Made by a program: the position numbers and the translations under genes. 13,545 nt of DNA from an uncultured Oscillibacter sp. Lineage in GTDB: Bacteria; Bacillota; Clostridia; Oscillospirales; Oscillospiraceae. Below are positions 1 to 5,825 of the stretch, piece by piece (the stretch's first letter is position 1; the number at the start of each line of letters is the position of its first letter). The notes beneath the pieces are model-generated. The model was given only the letters and a program-made list of their open reading frames with translations, was not told where the DNA came from and did no database searches. The DNA is taken from contig CAMXNV010000035.1 in the NCBI GenBank assembly GCA_947245315.1, positions 1 to 13,545 on the forward strand, read 5' to 3'.

Positions 1-491
1 TCCCCCTGGCCGACGAGCTGGAGCACGCCCGGCACTACATGAACATCCAGCAGATCCGCTTTAAGAACAAGTTCTCCGCGGAGATCACGGCGGCCCCGGG
101 CACGGAGGAGCTGTACACCCTCAAGCTGATCCTCCAGCCCCTTCTGGAAAACGCCATCTACCACGGCTGCGCCAGCGCCGAGGACGATGGGGTCATCCGC
201 GTGACGGCCCGCCGGGAGGGGGAGGACCTGCTGATCGACGTGGAGGACAACGGCCTGGGCATGCGCCCGGAGCTGGCGGCCTCCCTGCTGGACGAGGACC
301 GGCCCGAGGTCCGGACCCAGGGGTCCGGCATCGGCGTGCGGAACGTCCACCAGCGCATCCGCCTGACCTTCGGGGAGGGCTATGGCCTGACGATTCTCAG
401 CGAGCCCGACGAGGGCACGCTGGTCCGGGTCCGGCTCCCGGCCCTGAGCCGGGAGGAGGCGGACCGCTGCCAGCAGGGGGAGGTCCTATGA
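1..491 (+). CDS. YesM/LytS-type sensor histidine kinase, C-terminal part (5' end outside window)
   Basis: Open from the left edge (first full codon at base 3); about 162 residues are visible. The start reads LADELEHARHYMNIQQIRF, the segment just after the phosphoacceptor His in the His_kinase family of YesM/LytS sensors. The ATPase domain follows: N-box PLLENAIYHG, G1 box DVEDNGLGM and G2 region GSGIGVRNVHQRIRLTFGE, ending with the usual GTLVRVRLP strand. Such membrane kinases phosphorylate an AraC- or LytTR-type response regulator, commonly controlling sugar uptake. The extracellular sensor, HAMP and phosphoacceptor regions lie outside the window. Its TGA overlaps the ATG of the next gene (ATGA), so the kinase is translationally coupled to two sugar-binding-protein homologues. 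Family assignment is firm; the signal is inferred from the neighbours. Confidence 0.93.
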   Translation, partial: PLADELEHARHYMNIQQIRFKNKFSAEITAAPGTEELYTLKLILQPLLENAIYHGCASAEDDGVIRVTARREGEDLLIDVEDNGLGMRPELAASLLDEDRPEVRTQGSGIGVRNVHQRIRLTFGEGYGLTILSEPDEGTLVRVRLPALSREEADRCQQGEVL

Positions 492-1414
492 AGACGAGAC
501 GGAGCCAATGGATTCAAATCGGCGCGCTGGCGGCCCTGGGCCTGGCGGCGGTCCTGTCCCTGGCGCTGCCCCAGCTCCTCCGGGAGCGGCGGGAGCCCCA
601 GCTGCTGTCCCTCTCGGTGGTCCTCCGGGACACGGACAGCTCCGCCTGGACCGCGGCCCGCCAGGGCATGGAGCAGGCGGCGGACGAGCTGGGGGCGGAG
701 CTCCGCTTCCTCACCCTCACCGCCGCGGGGGACGGCGCCGAGCAGGAGGCCCTCCTCCTCCGGGAGATCGAGGGGGGCGCGGCGGCGCTGGTGGTGGTCC
801 CGGCGGACCCGGAGACCCCCAGCGCCGGGCTGGAGCGCTGGATGCCCGTGTGCCCCATTGTGACCCTGGAGTCCCCCATGGAGGGGGCGGCGGGCTTGGT
901 GGCCCCGGACAACGCCCTGCTGGGGCGGCGGCTGGCCCAGGCCCTGCTGGAGGACTGGGACGGCGGGCCGGTGGCCCTGCTGGACAGCGCCGGGGGCCGC
1001 ACCGGCATCGCGGAGCGCCTGGAGGCCGCCGGGGAGGCCCTGGAGGAGGCGGGAGTCCCCGTACTGCGGGCGGCGGAGCCGCCGGAGGACTGCCGGTGGG
1101 TGATGGCCTTCGAGCCCGCCGTCACCCAGCGGACCGCCGAGGCCAAGGAGGCGGAGGGCCGGGGCTTCGCCCTCTACGGCGTGGGGGCCACGGCGGCCAT
1201 CACCGCCCAGCTGGAGCGGGGGACCATCGCCGCCCTGGCGGTCTGGAGCGACTACGCCGCCGGGTATCTGGCGGTGGGCCGGGCGGTGGGGGCCGCCCGG
1301 GGAGAGGAGGGGAACCTGACGCCCCTGCCCTTCTCCATTTTGCGAGGGGAGGATATCTATGCGCCTGAGAATCAAAAGCTTCTGTTCCCGGTTATGTCGT
1401 CTTCCAGCCGGTAA
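488..1414 (+). CDS. membrane-anchored periplasmic-binding-protein-like sugar sensor
   Basis: 308 aa. The ATG overlaps the kinase stop by 4 nt. Residues 11-31 form a single hydrophobic segment after a basic start (MKTRRSQ), with no lipobox Cys, so it is probably an uncleaved signal anchor. The rest resembles a type I (RbsB/LacI-fold) binding protein: strand SLSVVLRDTDSSAW, helix AARQGMEQAADELGAEL, ALVVVPADP, a second lobe beginning VALLDSAGGRTGI, and the closing segment VWSDYAAGYLAVGRAVG. It is shorter and more divergent than transport receptors. In Clostridium beijerinckii the membrane-anchored binding protein XylFII partners a LytS kinase to sense xylose. Position and topology here suggest an analogous kinase accessory subunit, probably for a sugar (inference). 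The last 56 nt also encode the start of the next gene in another frame. Confidence 0.8.
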   Translation: MKTRRSQWIQIGALAALGLAAVLSLALPQLLRERREPQLLSLSVVLRDTDSSAWTAARQGMEQAADELGAELRFLTLTAAGDGAEQEALLLREIEGGAAALVVVPADPETPSAGLERWMPVCPIVTLESPMEGAAGLVAPDNALLGRRLAQALLEDWDGGPVALLDSAGGRTGIAERLEAAGEALEEAGVPVLRAAEPPEDCRWVMAFEPAVTQRTAEAKEAEGRGFALYGVGATAAITAQLERGTIAALAVWSDYAAGYLAVGRAVGAARGEEGNLTPLPFSILRGEDIYAPENQKLLFPVMSSSSR

Positions 1415-2438
1415 GCTGGCCCCTGTGCTGCTGGCGGCGCTGCTCCTCACCGGCTGCGGCGGGAGCGGGGGGGACAGCCTGCGGATCGGCTTCGCCCTCT
1501 ACACCCAGGACGACACCTTCATCTCCACCGTGGCCCAAAACCTGGAGTGGATGGTCCGGGAGGCGGAGCGGGAGACCGGGAAGACCATCACCCTCTTCAT
1601 CGCCGACGGCCGGAGCAGCCAGGCCACCCAGCTGGACCAGGTGGACCGCTTCCTGGCCCGGGGCTGCGACGTGCTGCTGGTCAACATCGTGGACCGGACG
1701 GCGGCGGCGGTCCTGGCGGACAAGGCGGAGGCCGAGGGGGTGCCCCTGATCTTCTTCAACCGCCAGCCCGTGCGGGAGGACATCCAGCGCTGGGACCGGA
1801 TTTACTACGTGGGGGCCAGCGCCCAGGAGAGCGGCGCCCTCCAGGGCCGCCTGGTGCTGGACGCCTGGAGGGAGGACCGGGAGGCCCTGGACCGCAATGG
1901 GGACGGGGTTTTGCAATACGTCATGCTGGAGGGGGAGCCGGGGCACCAGGACTCCCTGCTGCGGACGGAGTACTCCGTCAAGGCCCTCACGGACGCGGGG
2001 GTGGAGGTGGAGAAGCTGGGCAACGAGACCGCCAACTGGAACCGGGCCCAGGCCTCCGCCCGGACGGCCCAGTGGCTGGGGGAGTTCGGGGACCGGATCG
2101 AGGTCATCTTCGCCAACAACGACGACATGGCCCTGGGGGCCATCGATGCCCTGGGGGACACGCCCCGGAGCCGCTGGCCGCTGATCGTGGGGGTGGACGC
2201 CACCGCCCCGGCCCAAGAGGCCGTGGAGGCGGGGCAGCTCTACGGCACCGTACACAACGACGGCCGGGGCCAGGCCCGGGCGATGCTGGACATGGCCCTG
2301 GCCCTCTGCGCCGAGGAGGACCCGGCGGAGGCGGTGGACCTGGTGGACGGGCATTATGTGTGGCTGCCCTACCGGCAGGTGACGCGGGAGAATCTCGCGG
2401 AGCTCCAGCGGGAGCAGGAGGAAACGGGCCCGGCCTAA
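1359..2438 (+). CDS. mglB: MglB-like glucose/galactose-binding lipoprotein
   Basis: 359 aa. Start chosen at 1359 because GAGGGGAGG (1344-1352) sits 6 nt upstream. A lipoprotein signal ends at lipobox LTGC, with C33 as lipidated residue. Alignment to memory of E. coli MglB shows the sugar-contact residues conserved: D52 and F54 (QDDTF), N134 (FFNRQP), H196, D198 and R202 (GHQDSLLR), W227, N254 (ANND), D280 (GVDA) and N300 (TVHND). The EF-hand-like calcium loop DRNGDGVLQ (178-186) and its distal ligand E248 are also kept. It should therefore bind glucose and/or galactose on the outer face of the membrane. No mglA or mglC follows: the gene ends in hairpins and a convergent galM. It may feed the upstream kinase, or serve a transporter encoded elsewhere. 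Confidence 0.92.
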   Translation: MRLRIKSFCSRLCRLPAGKLAPVLLAALLLTGCGGSGGDSLRIGFALYTQDDTFISTVAQNLEWMVREAERETGKTITLFIADGRSSQATQLDQVDRFLARGCDVLLVNIVDRTAAAVLADKAEAEGVPLIFFNRQPVREDIQRWDRIYYVGASAQESGALQGRLVLDAWREDREALDRNGDGVLQYVMLEGEPGHQDSLLRTEYSVKALTDAGVEVEKLGNETANWNRAQASARTAQWLGEFGDRIEVIFANNDDMALGAIDALGDTPRSRWPLIVGVDATAPAQEAVEAGQLYGTVHNDGRGQARAMLDMALALCAEEDPAEAVDLVDGHYVWLPYRQVTRENLAELQREQEETGPA

Positions 2439-2495
2439 AAAAGCCGGGCCTGCTTTCGCAGGCCCAGACCATTTCGGAGCACGCTCCGAAATGGT
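2427..2495 (+). terminator. stacked hairpins at the 3' end of the sensing operon
   Basis: Three stems follow each other. GGCCCGGC (2427-2434) pairs with 2443-2450 and holds the mglB-like TAA stop (2436-2438) in its loop. GGGCCTGC (2446-2453) pairs with 2458-2465 and shares bases with the first stem, so the two are mutually exclusive. A 13-bp stem ACCATTTCGGAGC (2468-2480) pairs with 2483-2495. None is followed directly by a T run, so classical intrinsic termination is uncertain; the hairpin at 2519-2549 may finish the job for rightward transcripts. Confidence 0.5.
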
Positions 2496-2513
2496 TCGCT
2501 GCGGCGGGCTTAT

Positions 2514-2549
2514 TAAAAACGAGAGAAACCCCTGATGGGTTTCTCTCGT
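2514..2549 (-). terminator. galM intrinsic terminator (possibly bidirectional)
   Basis: A perfect 13-bp stem (2519-2531 with 2537-2549) with loop CTGAT. Read leftward, the stem GGGTTTCTCTCGT is followed immediately by TTTT and an AT-rich stretch, a good intrinsic terminator for galM, about 127 nt past its stop. Read rightward, the bases after the stem (AGCTCTTTTCC) are less T-rich, so it may also stop the sensing operon, less efficiently. Confidence 0.7.
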
Positions 2550-2629
2550 AGCTCTTTTCCTTTCCGTTCTCTGTGAAATAGGAGCGCGAAGTAGGCTGAA
2601 ATTCACAGCCGGTTTTCGGCAAAGAAAAA

Positions 2630-2678
2630 CTCCTAACTCCTCACTCCTAACTCCTCACTCCTAACTCCTCACTCCTCA
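2630..2678. repeat. 7-bp tandem repeat array R1 (seven units)
   Basis: Seven exact 7-bp units on the + strand, alternating CTCCTAA and CTCCTCA (the last two are both CTCCTCA). It lies directly at the 3' end of galM and contains its TGA stop (2676-2678). On the galM coding strand it reads TGAGGAG/TTAGGAG. Next to it, inside the last galM codons, is a small perfect hairpin TGCGAAG-CAAAA-CTTCGCA (2685-2703). Unlike R2/R3 and R4/R5 there is no inverted partner array nearby. Confidence 0.95.
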
Positions 2679-3719
2679 TCTAGTTGCGAAGCAAAACTTC
2701 GCAGTATGCCTAAACTCCTCTCCCGCCCGCAGGACGCAGGAAGGGAAATTCTCATGGTTCGGCGTGTCGGGGTAGAACTGAGTCTCCAGGCAGAAGCCCC
2801 AGCGGTTGGCGTAGGGCGCACCGTCCTTTCCGGCGGGACAGCCGTCCAGATAGTTCCCCGTGTAGAACTGCACGCCGGGAAGGGTGGAAAGGACCTCCAT
2901 AGCCACGCCGGTGGCCGGGGAGAAGGCCCGGGCGATAGGCCGGAGGGTCCCCGGTGTCCCGTTGGGAATCCAGTTGTGGTCGTAGCCCCCGGCCTGGAGG
3001 AGCTGAGGGAAGTCCTCGCCGATCCGTGCGCCGATGGGGGCGGAGGCGCGGAGGTCCATGGGCGTGCCCTCCACCAGGGCGATCTCCCCCGTGGGGATGG
3101 ACAGGGGGTCCGTGGGGGTGTAGGCGTCCGCCAGGAGCTGGATCGTCTGGTCCAGCACCGGGCCGCTGTCATGGCCGGAGAGATTGAAGTAGGCGTGATT
3201 GGTCAGGTTGCAGACGGTGTCCTGGTCGCACCGGGCCCAATAGGCGATGGTCAGGCCCTCCTCCGTCAGGGTGTAGGTCACCCGGACCGTCAGATTGCCG
3301 GGATAGCCCTCATCCCCGTCGGGGCTGAACAGGGAGAGGGTCAGGGCGCTGTCCGAGGCGTCCTCCACGGTCCAGACCCGCTTGTTGAAGCCCAGGAGGC
3401 CGCCGTGGAGATGGTTGACGCCGTGGTCATTGGCGGCCAGGGCATAGGTTTGGCCGTTCAGCGGGAACCGGGCCCCGCCGATGCGGTTGGCGTAGCGCCC
3501 CACCAGGGCGCCCAGGGACTTGCCGTGGGTCCGGTAGGCCTCCAGGCTGTCAAAGCCCAGGAGCACGTCCACGGGCTTGCCCGCCCGGTCCGGGACCCGG
3601 AGGGTGCGGAGCGAGCCGCCGAAGGTGATGACGCTACAGGAGAGGGCCCCGGCGCGGAGGGTGTATTCCTCAACAGGGGTTCCGTCCGGAAGGACGCCGA
3701 AGGGTGCGGAAAGGGCCAT
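2676..3719 (-). CDS. galM: aldose 1-epimerase (galactose mutarotase)
   Basis: 347 aa, normal for the family. GalM interconverts alpha and beta anomers of galactose and glucose in the cytoplasm, feeding the Leloir pathway. Signatures seen: ITFGGSLRTLRVPD near the start, GRYANRIGGARF (74-85) with substrate-binding R79, VNHLHGG (101-107) with H105, LTNHAYFNLSG (172-182) with catalytic acid H175, YDHNW with D248, and LETQFYPDTPNH (311-322) with catalytic base E312. The frame stays open upstream to 4100, but the ATG at 3719 is preceded by a GAGGG-type ribosome site and a promoter, and homology begins there. The end KFCFATR is coded partly by a small hairpin and the stop comes from repeat array R1, so the original C-terminus may have been slightly altered. 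Convergent with the glucose/galactose receptor gene, matching a shared sugar theme. Confidence 0.96.
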   Translation of the reverse strand: MALSAPFGVLPDGTPVEEYTLRAGALSCSVITFGGSLRTLRVPDRAGKPVDVLLGFDSLEAYRTHGKSLGALVGRYANRIGGARFPLNGQTYALAANDHGVNHLHGGLLGFNKRVWTVEDASDSALTLSLFSPDGDEGYPGNLTVRVTYTLTEEGLTIAYWARCDQDTVCNLTNHAYFNLSGHDSGPVLDQTIQLLADAYTPTDPLSIPTGEIALVEGTPMDLRASAPIGARIGEDFPQLLQAGGYDHNWIPNGTPGTLRPIARAFSPATGVAMEVLSTLPGVQFYTGNYLDGCPAGKDGAPYANRWGFCLETQFYPDTPNHENFPSCVLRAGEEFRHTAKFCFATR

Positions 3720-3798
3720 GGCTGATTCCCTCTTTCTTTCATTTATTTTAGGGCCTGTTCCTATAAGCCCTAGAGCAGGGACAACCGTCCCCGGGTTC

Positions 3799-3827
3799 AG
3801 CATAGCACAGTTTCCCCTCCCCGTCAA
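3799..3827 (-). promoter_or_regulatory. sigma-A-type promoter of galM
   Basis: Read leftward: -35 TTGACG (3822-3827, 5 of 6 to consensus), 17-nt spacer, -10 TATGCT (3799-3804, 4 of 6). Transcription would start around 3790, giving a leader of about 70 nt. The leader start contains a 5-bp inverted repeat GGGAC-AACC-GTCCC (3778-3791), a possible but weak operator or hairpin. Confidence 0.75.
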
Positions 3828-3903
3828 AAGGTTTTGTCCCCGGACGGGGCATGAATGTCCCCCGGAGCTCATATAGTCAAGCAACAAGCAAAGGGGGATC
3901 ACC

Positions 3904-5025
3904 ATGAAAAAAGGAATTGCGCTGCTGTGCGCCGTCTTGCTGCTGGCCTCCGGGGCCCGGGCGGTGGAGGTGTCCGCACCCTCGGCCCTGCTGATGGAGA
4001 AGGAGACGGGAACGGTCCTCTTTTCCAAGGACGAACACAAGCAGCTGGAGCCCGCCAGCGTCACCAAGGTCATGACGCTGCTGCTGACCATGGAGGCCAT
4101 TGACGGCGGCCAGCTGAGCTATGACACCATGGTCACCGCCTCCGCCCACGCCTGCTCCATGGGCGGCTCCCAAATCTGGCTGAAGGAGAACGAGCAGCTC
4201 AGCGTCGGGGATATGCTGAAGGCCGTCTGCGTGGTCTCCGCCAACGACTGCGCCGTGGCCCTGGCGGAGACCGTGGCGGGCAGCGAGGAGGCCTTTGTGG
4301 AGCGGATGAACCAGCGGGCGGCGGAGCTGGGAATGACGGACACCACCTTCAAAAACGCCACGGGCCTCCCGGCGGCGGGGCACGTCACCTCCGCCCACGA
4401 CATCGCCCTCATGAGCCGGGAGCTGATTTTGAAGCACCCGGACATCCGCCAATACACCACCATCTGGATGGACACCCTGCGGAATGGGGAGTCCCAGCTG
4501 GTGAACACCAACCGGCTGGTCCGGTTCTACGAGGGGGCCACGGGCCTGAAAACCGGGTCCACGGACAGCGCCCTCTACTGCCTCTCCGCCACGGCGGAGC
4601 GGGAGGGCATGGAGCTCATCGCCGTCATCATGAAGGGGGCCACCTCCGCCCAGCGCTTTGAGGACGCTCAGGCCCTGCTGAACTACGGCTTCGCCTCCTA
4701 CGCCCTGCGGAAGGTGGTCCCGGACCGGGCCCTGCCCCCGGTCCCGGTGGAGCTGGGGGCCCAGGCCACCGTCCAGCCGGTGCTGGGAGAGGGGGGCACG
4801 CTGCTGCTGGAGAAGGCCAAGGCCGGGAACCTGGCCCAGTCCGTAGAGCTGGAGGAGCAGATGACGGCCCCCGTGTCCCTGGGGGACCGGCTGGGGACCC
4901 TGACCGTCACCTCCGGTGAGGAGGTAGTGGCGGAGATTCCCCTGCTGGCCGGGGAGGAGGTGCCCCGGGTGACCTATGGGCAGATGCTGGCCCGGCTGCT
5001 GCGGGAGGCCTGTCTGGCGGAGTGA
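3904..5025 (+). CDS. dacF: D-alanyl-D-alanine carboxypeptidase (DacF/PBP5 family)
   Basis: 373 aa. It removes the terminal D-Ala from peptidoglycan pentapeptides outside the membrane, limiting cross-linking. A signal peptide (1-20) ends in AxA motif GARA. All three serine-peptidase motifs are intact: SVTK (S52, K55), SAN (S112, N114) and KTG (216-218). Residues about 275-355 form the beta-rich PBP5 C-terminal domain, followed by a short helix (TYGQMLARLLREACLAE) that would be a weak, amphipathic membrane anchor compared with classical PBP5. Start set by AAGGGGG (3891-3897), 6 nt before ATG. It is transcribed divergently from galM; no convincing promoter was found (a -10-like TATAGT at 3872 lacks a -35). 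A terminator follows, so it appears monocistronic. Choice between dacF, dacB and dacA names is by similarity only. Confidence 0.94.
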   Translation: MKKGIALLCAVLLLASGARAVEVSAPSALLMEKETGTVLFSKDEHKQLEPASVTKVMTLLLTMEAIDGGQLSYDTMVTASAHACSMGGSQIWLKENEQLSVGDMLKAVCVVSANDCAVALAETVAGSEEAFVERMNQRAAELGMTDTTFKNATGLPAAGHVTSAHDIALMSRELILKHPDIRQYTTIWMDTLRNGESQLVNTNRLVRFYEGATGLKTGSTDSALYCLSATAEREGMELIAVIMKGATSAQRFEDAQALLNYGFASYALRKVVPDRALPPVPVELGAQATVQPVLGEGGTLLLEKAKAGNLAQSVELEEQMTAPVSLGDRLGTLTVTSGEEVVAEIPLLAGEEVPRVTYGQMLARLLREACLAE

Positions 5026-5082
5026 GGGCGGCTCCTGGCGTCCCCAGGGGTCCCCGGACCGCCGTCCCAAATCTGTTCGCGT

Positions 5083-5126
5083 GGAGCCCTGCCGCTATGG
5101 AAGCAGCGGCGGGGCCTCCTGTTTTT
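5083..5126 (+). terminator. intrinsic terminator after the carboxypeptidase gene
   Basis: Imperfect GC-rich stem: GGAGCCCTGCCGCT (5083-5096) pairs with 5105-5119, with one G-U pair and one bulged C, around an 8-nt loop. A TG and five T (5122-5126) follow. It lies 57 nt past the stop codon. Confidence 0.68.
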
Positions 5127-5154
5127 CTCGGGCGCCTTCCGCGCTCCCCTTCAT

Positions 5155-5192
5155 CCTGTAGGGGCGGACCTATGTGTCCGCCCTTCTACAGG
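5155..5192. repeat. GTAGGGGCGGAC-type palindrome, copy 1
   Basis: CCTGTAGGGGCGGAC pairs with GTCCGCCC-TTCTACAGG across a 5-nt loop (TATGT), with one mismatch or bulge in the outer arm. The reverse complement of nearly the same sequence occurs at 5434-5465. Confidence 0.8.
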
Positions 5193-5245
5193 GAGTGCCG
5201 AGGTTCCGGGGAGGCGGAAGGGGACAGCCCCCGCAAGGGGGACGC

Positions 5246-5280
5246 CGCCGCTCTTAGTGGCAGAGCCACTAAGAGCGGCG
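5246..5280. repeat. perfect 16-bp hairpin with AGA loop
   Basis: Arms 5246-5261 and 5265-5280 are exact reverse complements, loop AGA. The core around the loop, GGCAGAGCC, resembles the hairpin at 5340-5374, which on the opposite strand has GGCAAAGCC. No T run follows, so it is not an obvious terminator. Confidence 0.9.
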
Positions 5281-5282
5281 CA

Positions 5283-5339
5283 GAGCCCCTTCCCTACAAT
5301 TCTCCTATCGGTAGAACACCTTGTAGGGAGCGGGCTTTG
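5283..5339. repeat. inverted repeat with TCCCTACAA / TTGTAGGGA arms
   Basis: TCCCTACAA (5291-5299) and TTGTAGGGA (5321-5329) are exact reverse complements, and the flanks AGCCC and GGGCT extend the symmetry. The intervening bases include CTATCGGTAGAACACC, found inverted and slightly changed at 5463-5479. Confidence 0.75.
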
Positions 5340-5374
5340 CACATCCCTTAGCGGCTTTGCCGCTTAGGGATGTG
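5340..5374. repeat. perfect 16-bp hairpin with TTT loop
   Basis: Arms 5340-5355 and 5359-5374 are exact reverse complements with a 3-nt loop. Arm length, loop size and core match the hairpin at 5246-5280, so the two look like members of one family in opposite orientation. Confidence 0.9.
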
Positions 5375-5433
5375 GCATCCCCTTTACGGGGGCTGTCCCG
5401 CTCCGTCTTTCGGGGGTGCCCAGGTTCCGGGAG

Positions 5434-5479
5434 AAGGGCGGACACACAGGTCCGCCCCTACAGGGTGTTCTATCGATAG
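5434..5479. repeat. GTAGGGGCGGAC-type palindrome, inverted copy 2
   Basis: GAAGGGCGGAC, a short loop, then GTCCGCCCCTACAGG: the reverse complement of copy 1 at 5155-5192 with few changes. It runs on into GTGTTCTATCGATAG, the inverted counterpart of 5305-5320. Confidence 0.8.
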
Positions 5480-5491
5480 AAAGAGGTGTGG

Positions 5492-5513
5492 GGCCTGGTC
5501 CCCAGACCAGGCC
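5492..5513. repeat. 9-bp hairpin
   Basis: GGCCTGGTC (5492-5500), loop CCCA, GACCAGGCC (5505-5513), perfectly paired. Function unknown; no adjacent T run. Confidence 0.75.
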
Positions 5514-5547
5514 ATTTCCCCCGCCTGGCAGTCCCGAGGAAACGGCC

Positions 5548-5633
5548 TTGTAGGGGCGGCCCCCCCTGGGCCGCCCGTCCTCTTCAAACACCGGGCTTCC
5601 CAGAGGACGGGCGATTATTAATCGCCCCTGCAA
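5548..5633. repeat. 86-bp composite palindromic element (MITE-like)
   Basis: Outer ends TTGTAGGGGCG (5548-5558) and CGCCCCTGCAA (5623-5633) are complementary at 10 of 11 positions. Inside are three further palindromes: a GGGCGGCCC/GGGCCGCCC stem (5554-5576), CCCGTCCTCT (5574-5583) with AGAGGACGGG (5602-5611), and GGCGATTA-T-TAATCGCC (5610-5626). It encodes no transposase. A non-autonomous, MITE-like or REP-like element is the best description, by structure alone. Confidence 0.7.
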
Positions 5634-5700
5634 CCATGCCGGGGAAACATCAAACATCATAAAAATGCCCGTTCAGACAAGCCGGATTCCGCAAAGTCAC

Positions 5701-5729
5701 TTGACAGGCTCCCCCTCATCCACTATCAT
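5701..5729 (+). promoter_or_regulatory. near-consensus sigma-A promoter of nifJ
   Basis: -35 TTGACA (5701-5706, 6 of 6), 17-nt spacer, -10 TATCAT (5724-5729, 5 of 6). Transcription would start near 5736, giving a leader of about 90 nt. The leader holds a GC-only hairpin, GGCCGGG (5766-5772) with CCCGGCC (5776-5782), upstream of the ribosome site GGGAGG (5812-5817). Such a strong promoter fits a highly expressed central metabolic enzyme. Confidence 0.85.
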
Positions 5730-5825
5730 GGTATTTAAGTGTCGAATTCAATCCCCACCCCCGGCGGCCGGGCGGCCCGGCCCCTTGACTACAGACGAAA
5801 CTTCTATCTTTGGGAGGAAACGAAC

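Larger units (their letters stand above)
5127..5700. other. gene-free repeat mosaic between dacF and nifJ
   Basis: No convincing coding sequence: the open frames here are short, lack ribosome sites and run through palindromes. The stretch is largely composed of inverted repeats (separate entries). Several are mutually related: the element at 5155-5192 recurs as its reverse complement near 5434-5465; CTATCGGTAGAACACC-type sequence at 5305-5330 recurs inverted at 5455-5479; and a GGGGGCTGTCCC-type segment near 5391 is the reverse complement of one near 5221-5233. This is the look of nested, decaying insertions of non-coding repeat elements. Confidence 0.75.

Noticed and set aside
1392..2606. 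A 404-codon minus-strand frame across the MglB-like gene
   Set aside because: Low-complexity shadow; the plus strand conserves the complete MglB ligand set.
2630..2678. The 7-bp arrays as CRISPR
   Set aside because: Units are 7 bp and directly tandem with no spacers, and there are no cas genes.
3834..3877. dacF promoter with TTGTCC and TATAGT
   Set aside because: The boxes are 32 nt apart, far from the 16-18 nt needed; no better pair was found.
3720..4100. N-terminal extension of galM up to 4100
   Set aside because: It would overlap dacF on the other strand and run through the galM promoter; GalM homology and a ribosome site begin at 3719.
5022..5351. A 109-codon plus-strand frame after dacF
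   Set aside because: It runs through the terminator and several palindromes, with no ribosome site and no recognisable product.
5739..5825. N-terminal extension of nifJ by 29 codons
   Set aside because: It starts at the predicted transcription start with no ribosome site; GGGAGG and family homology fit the ATG at 5826.
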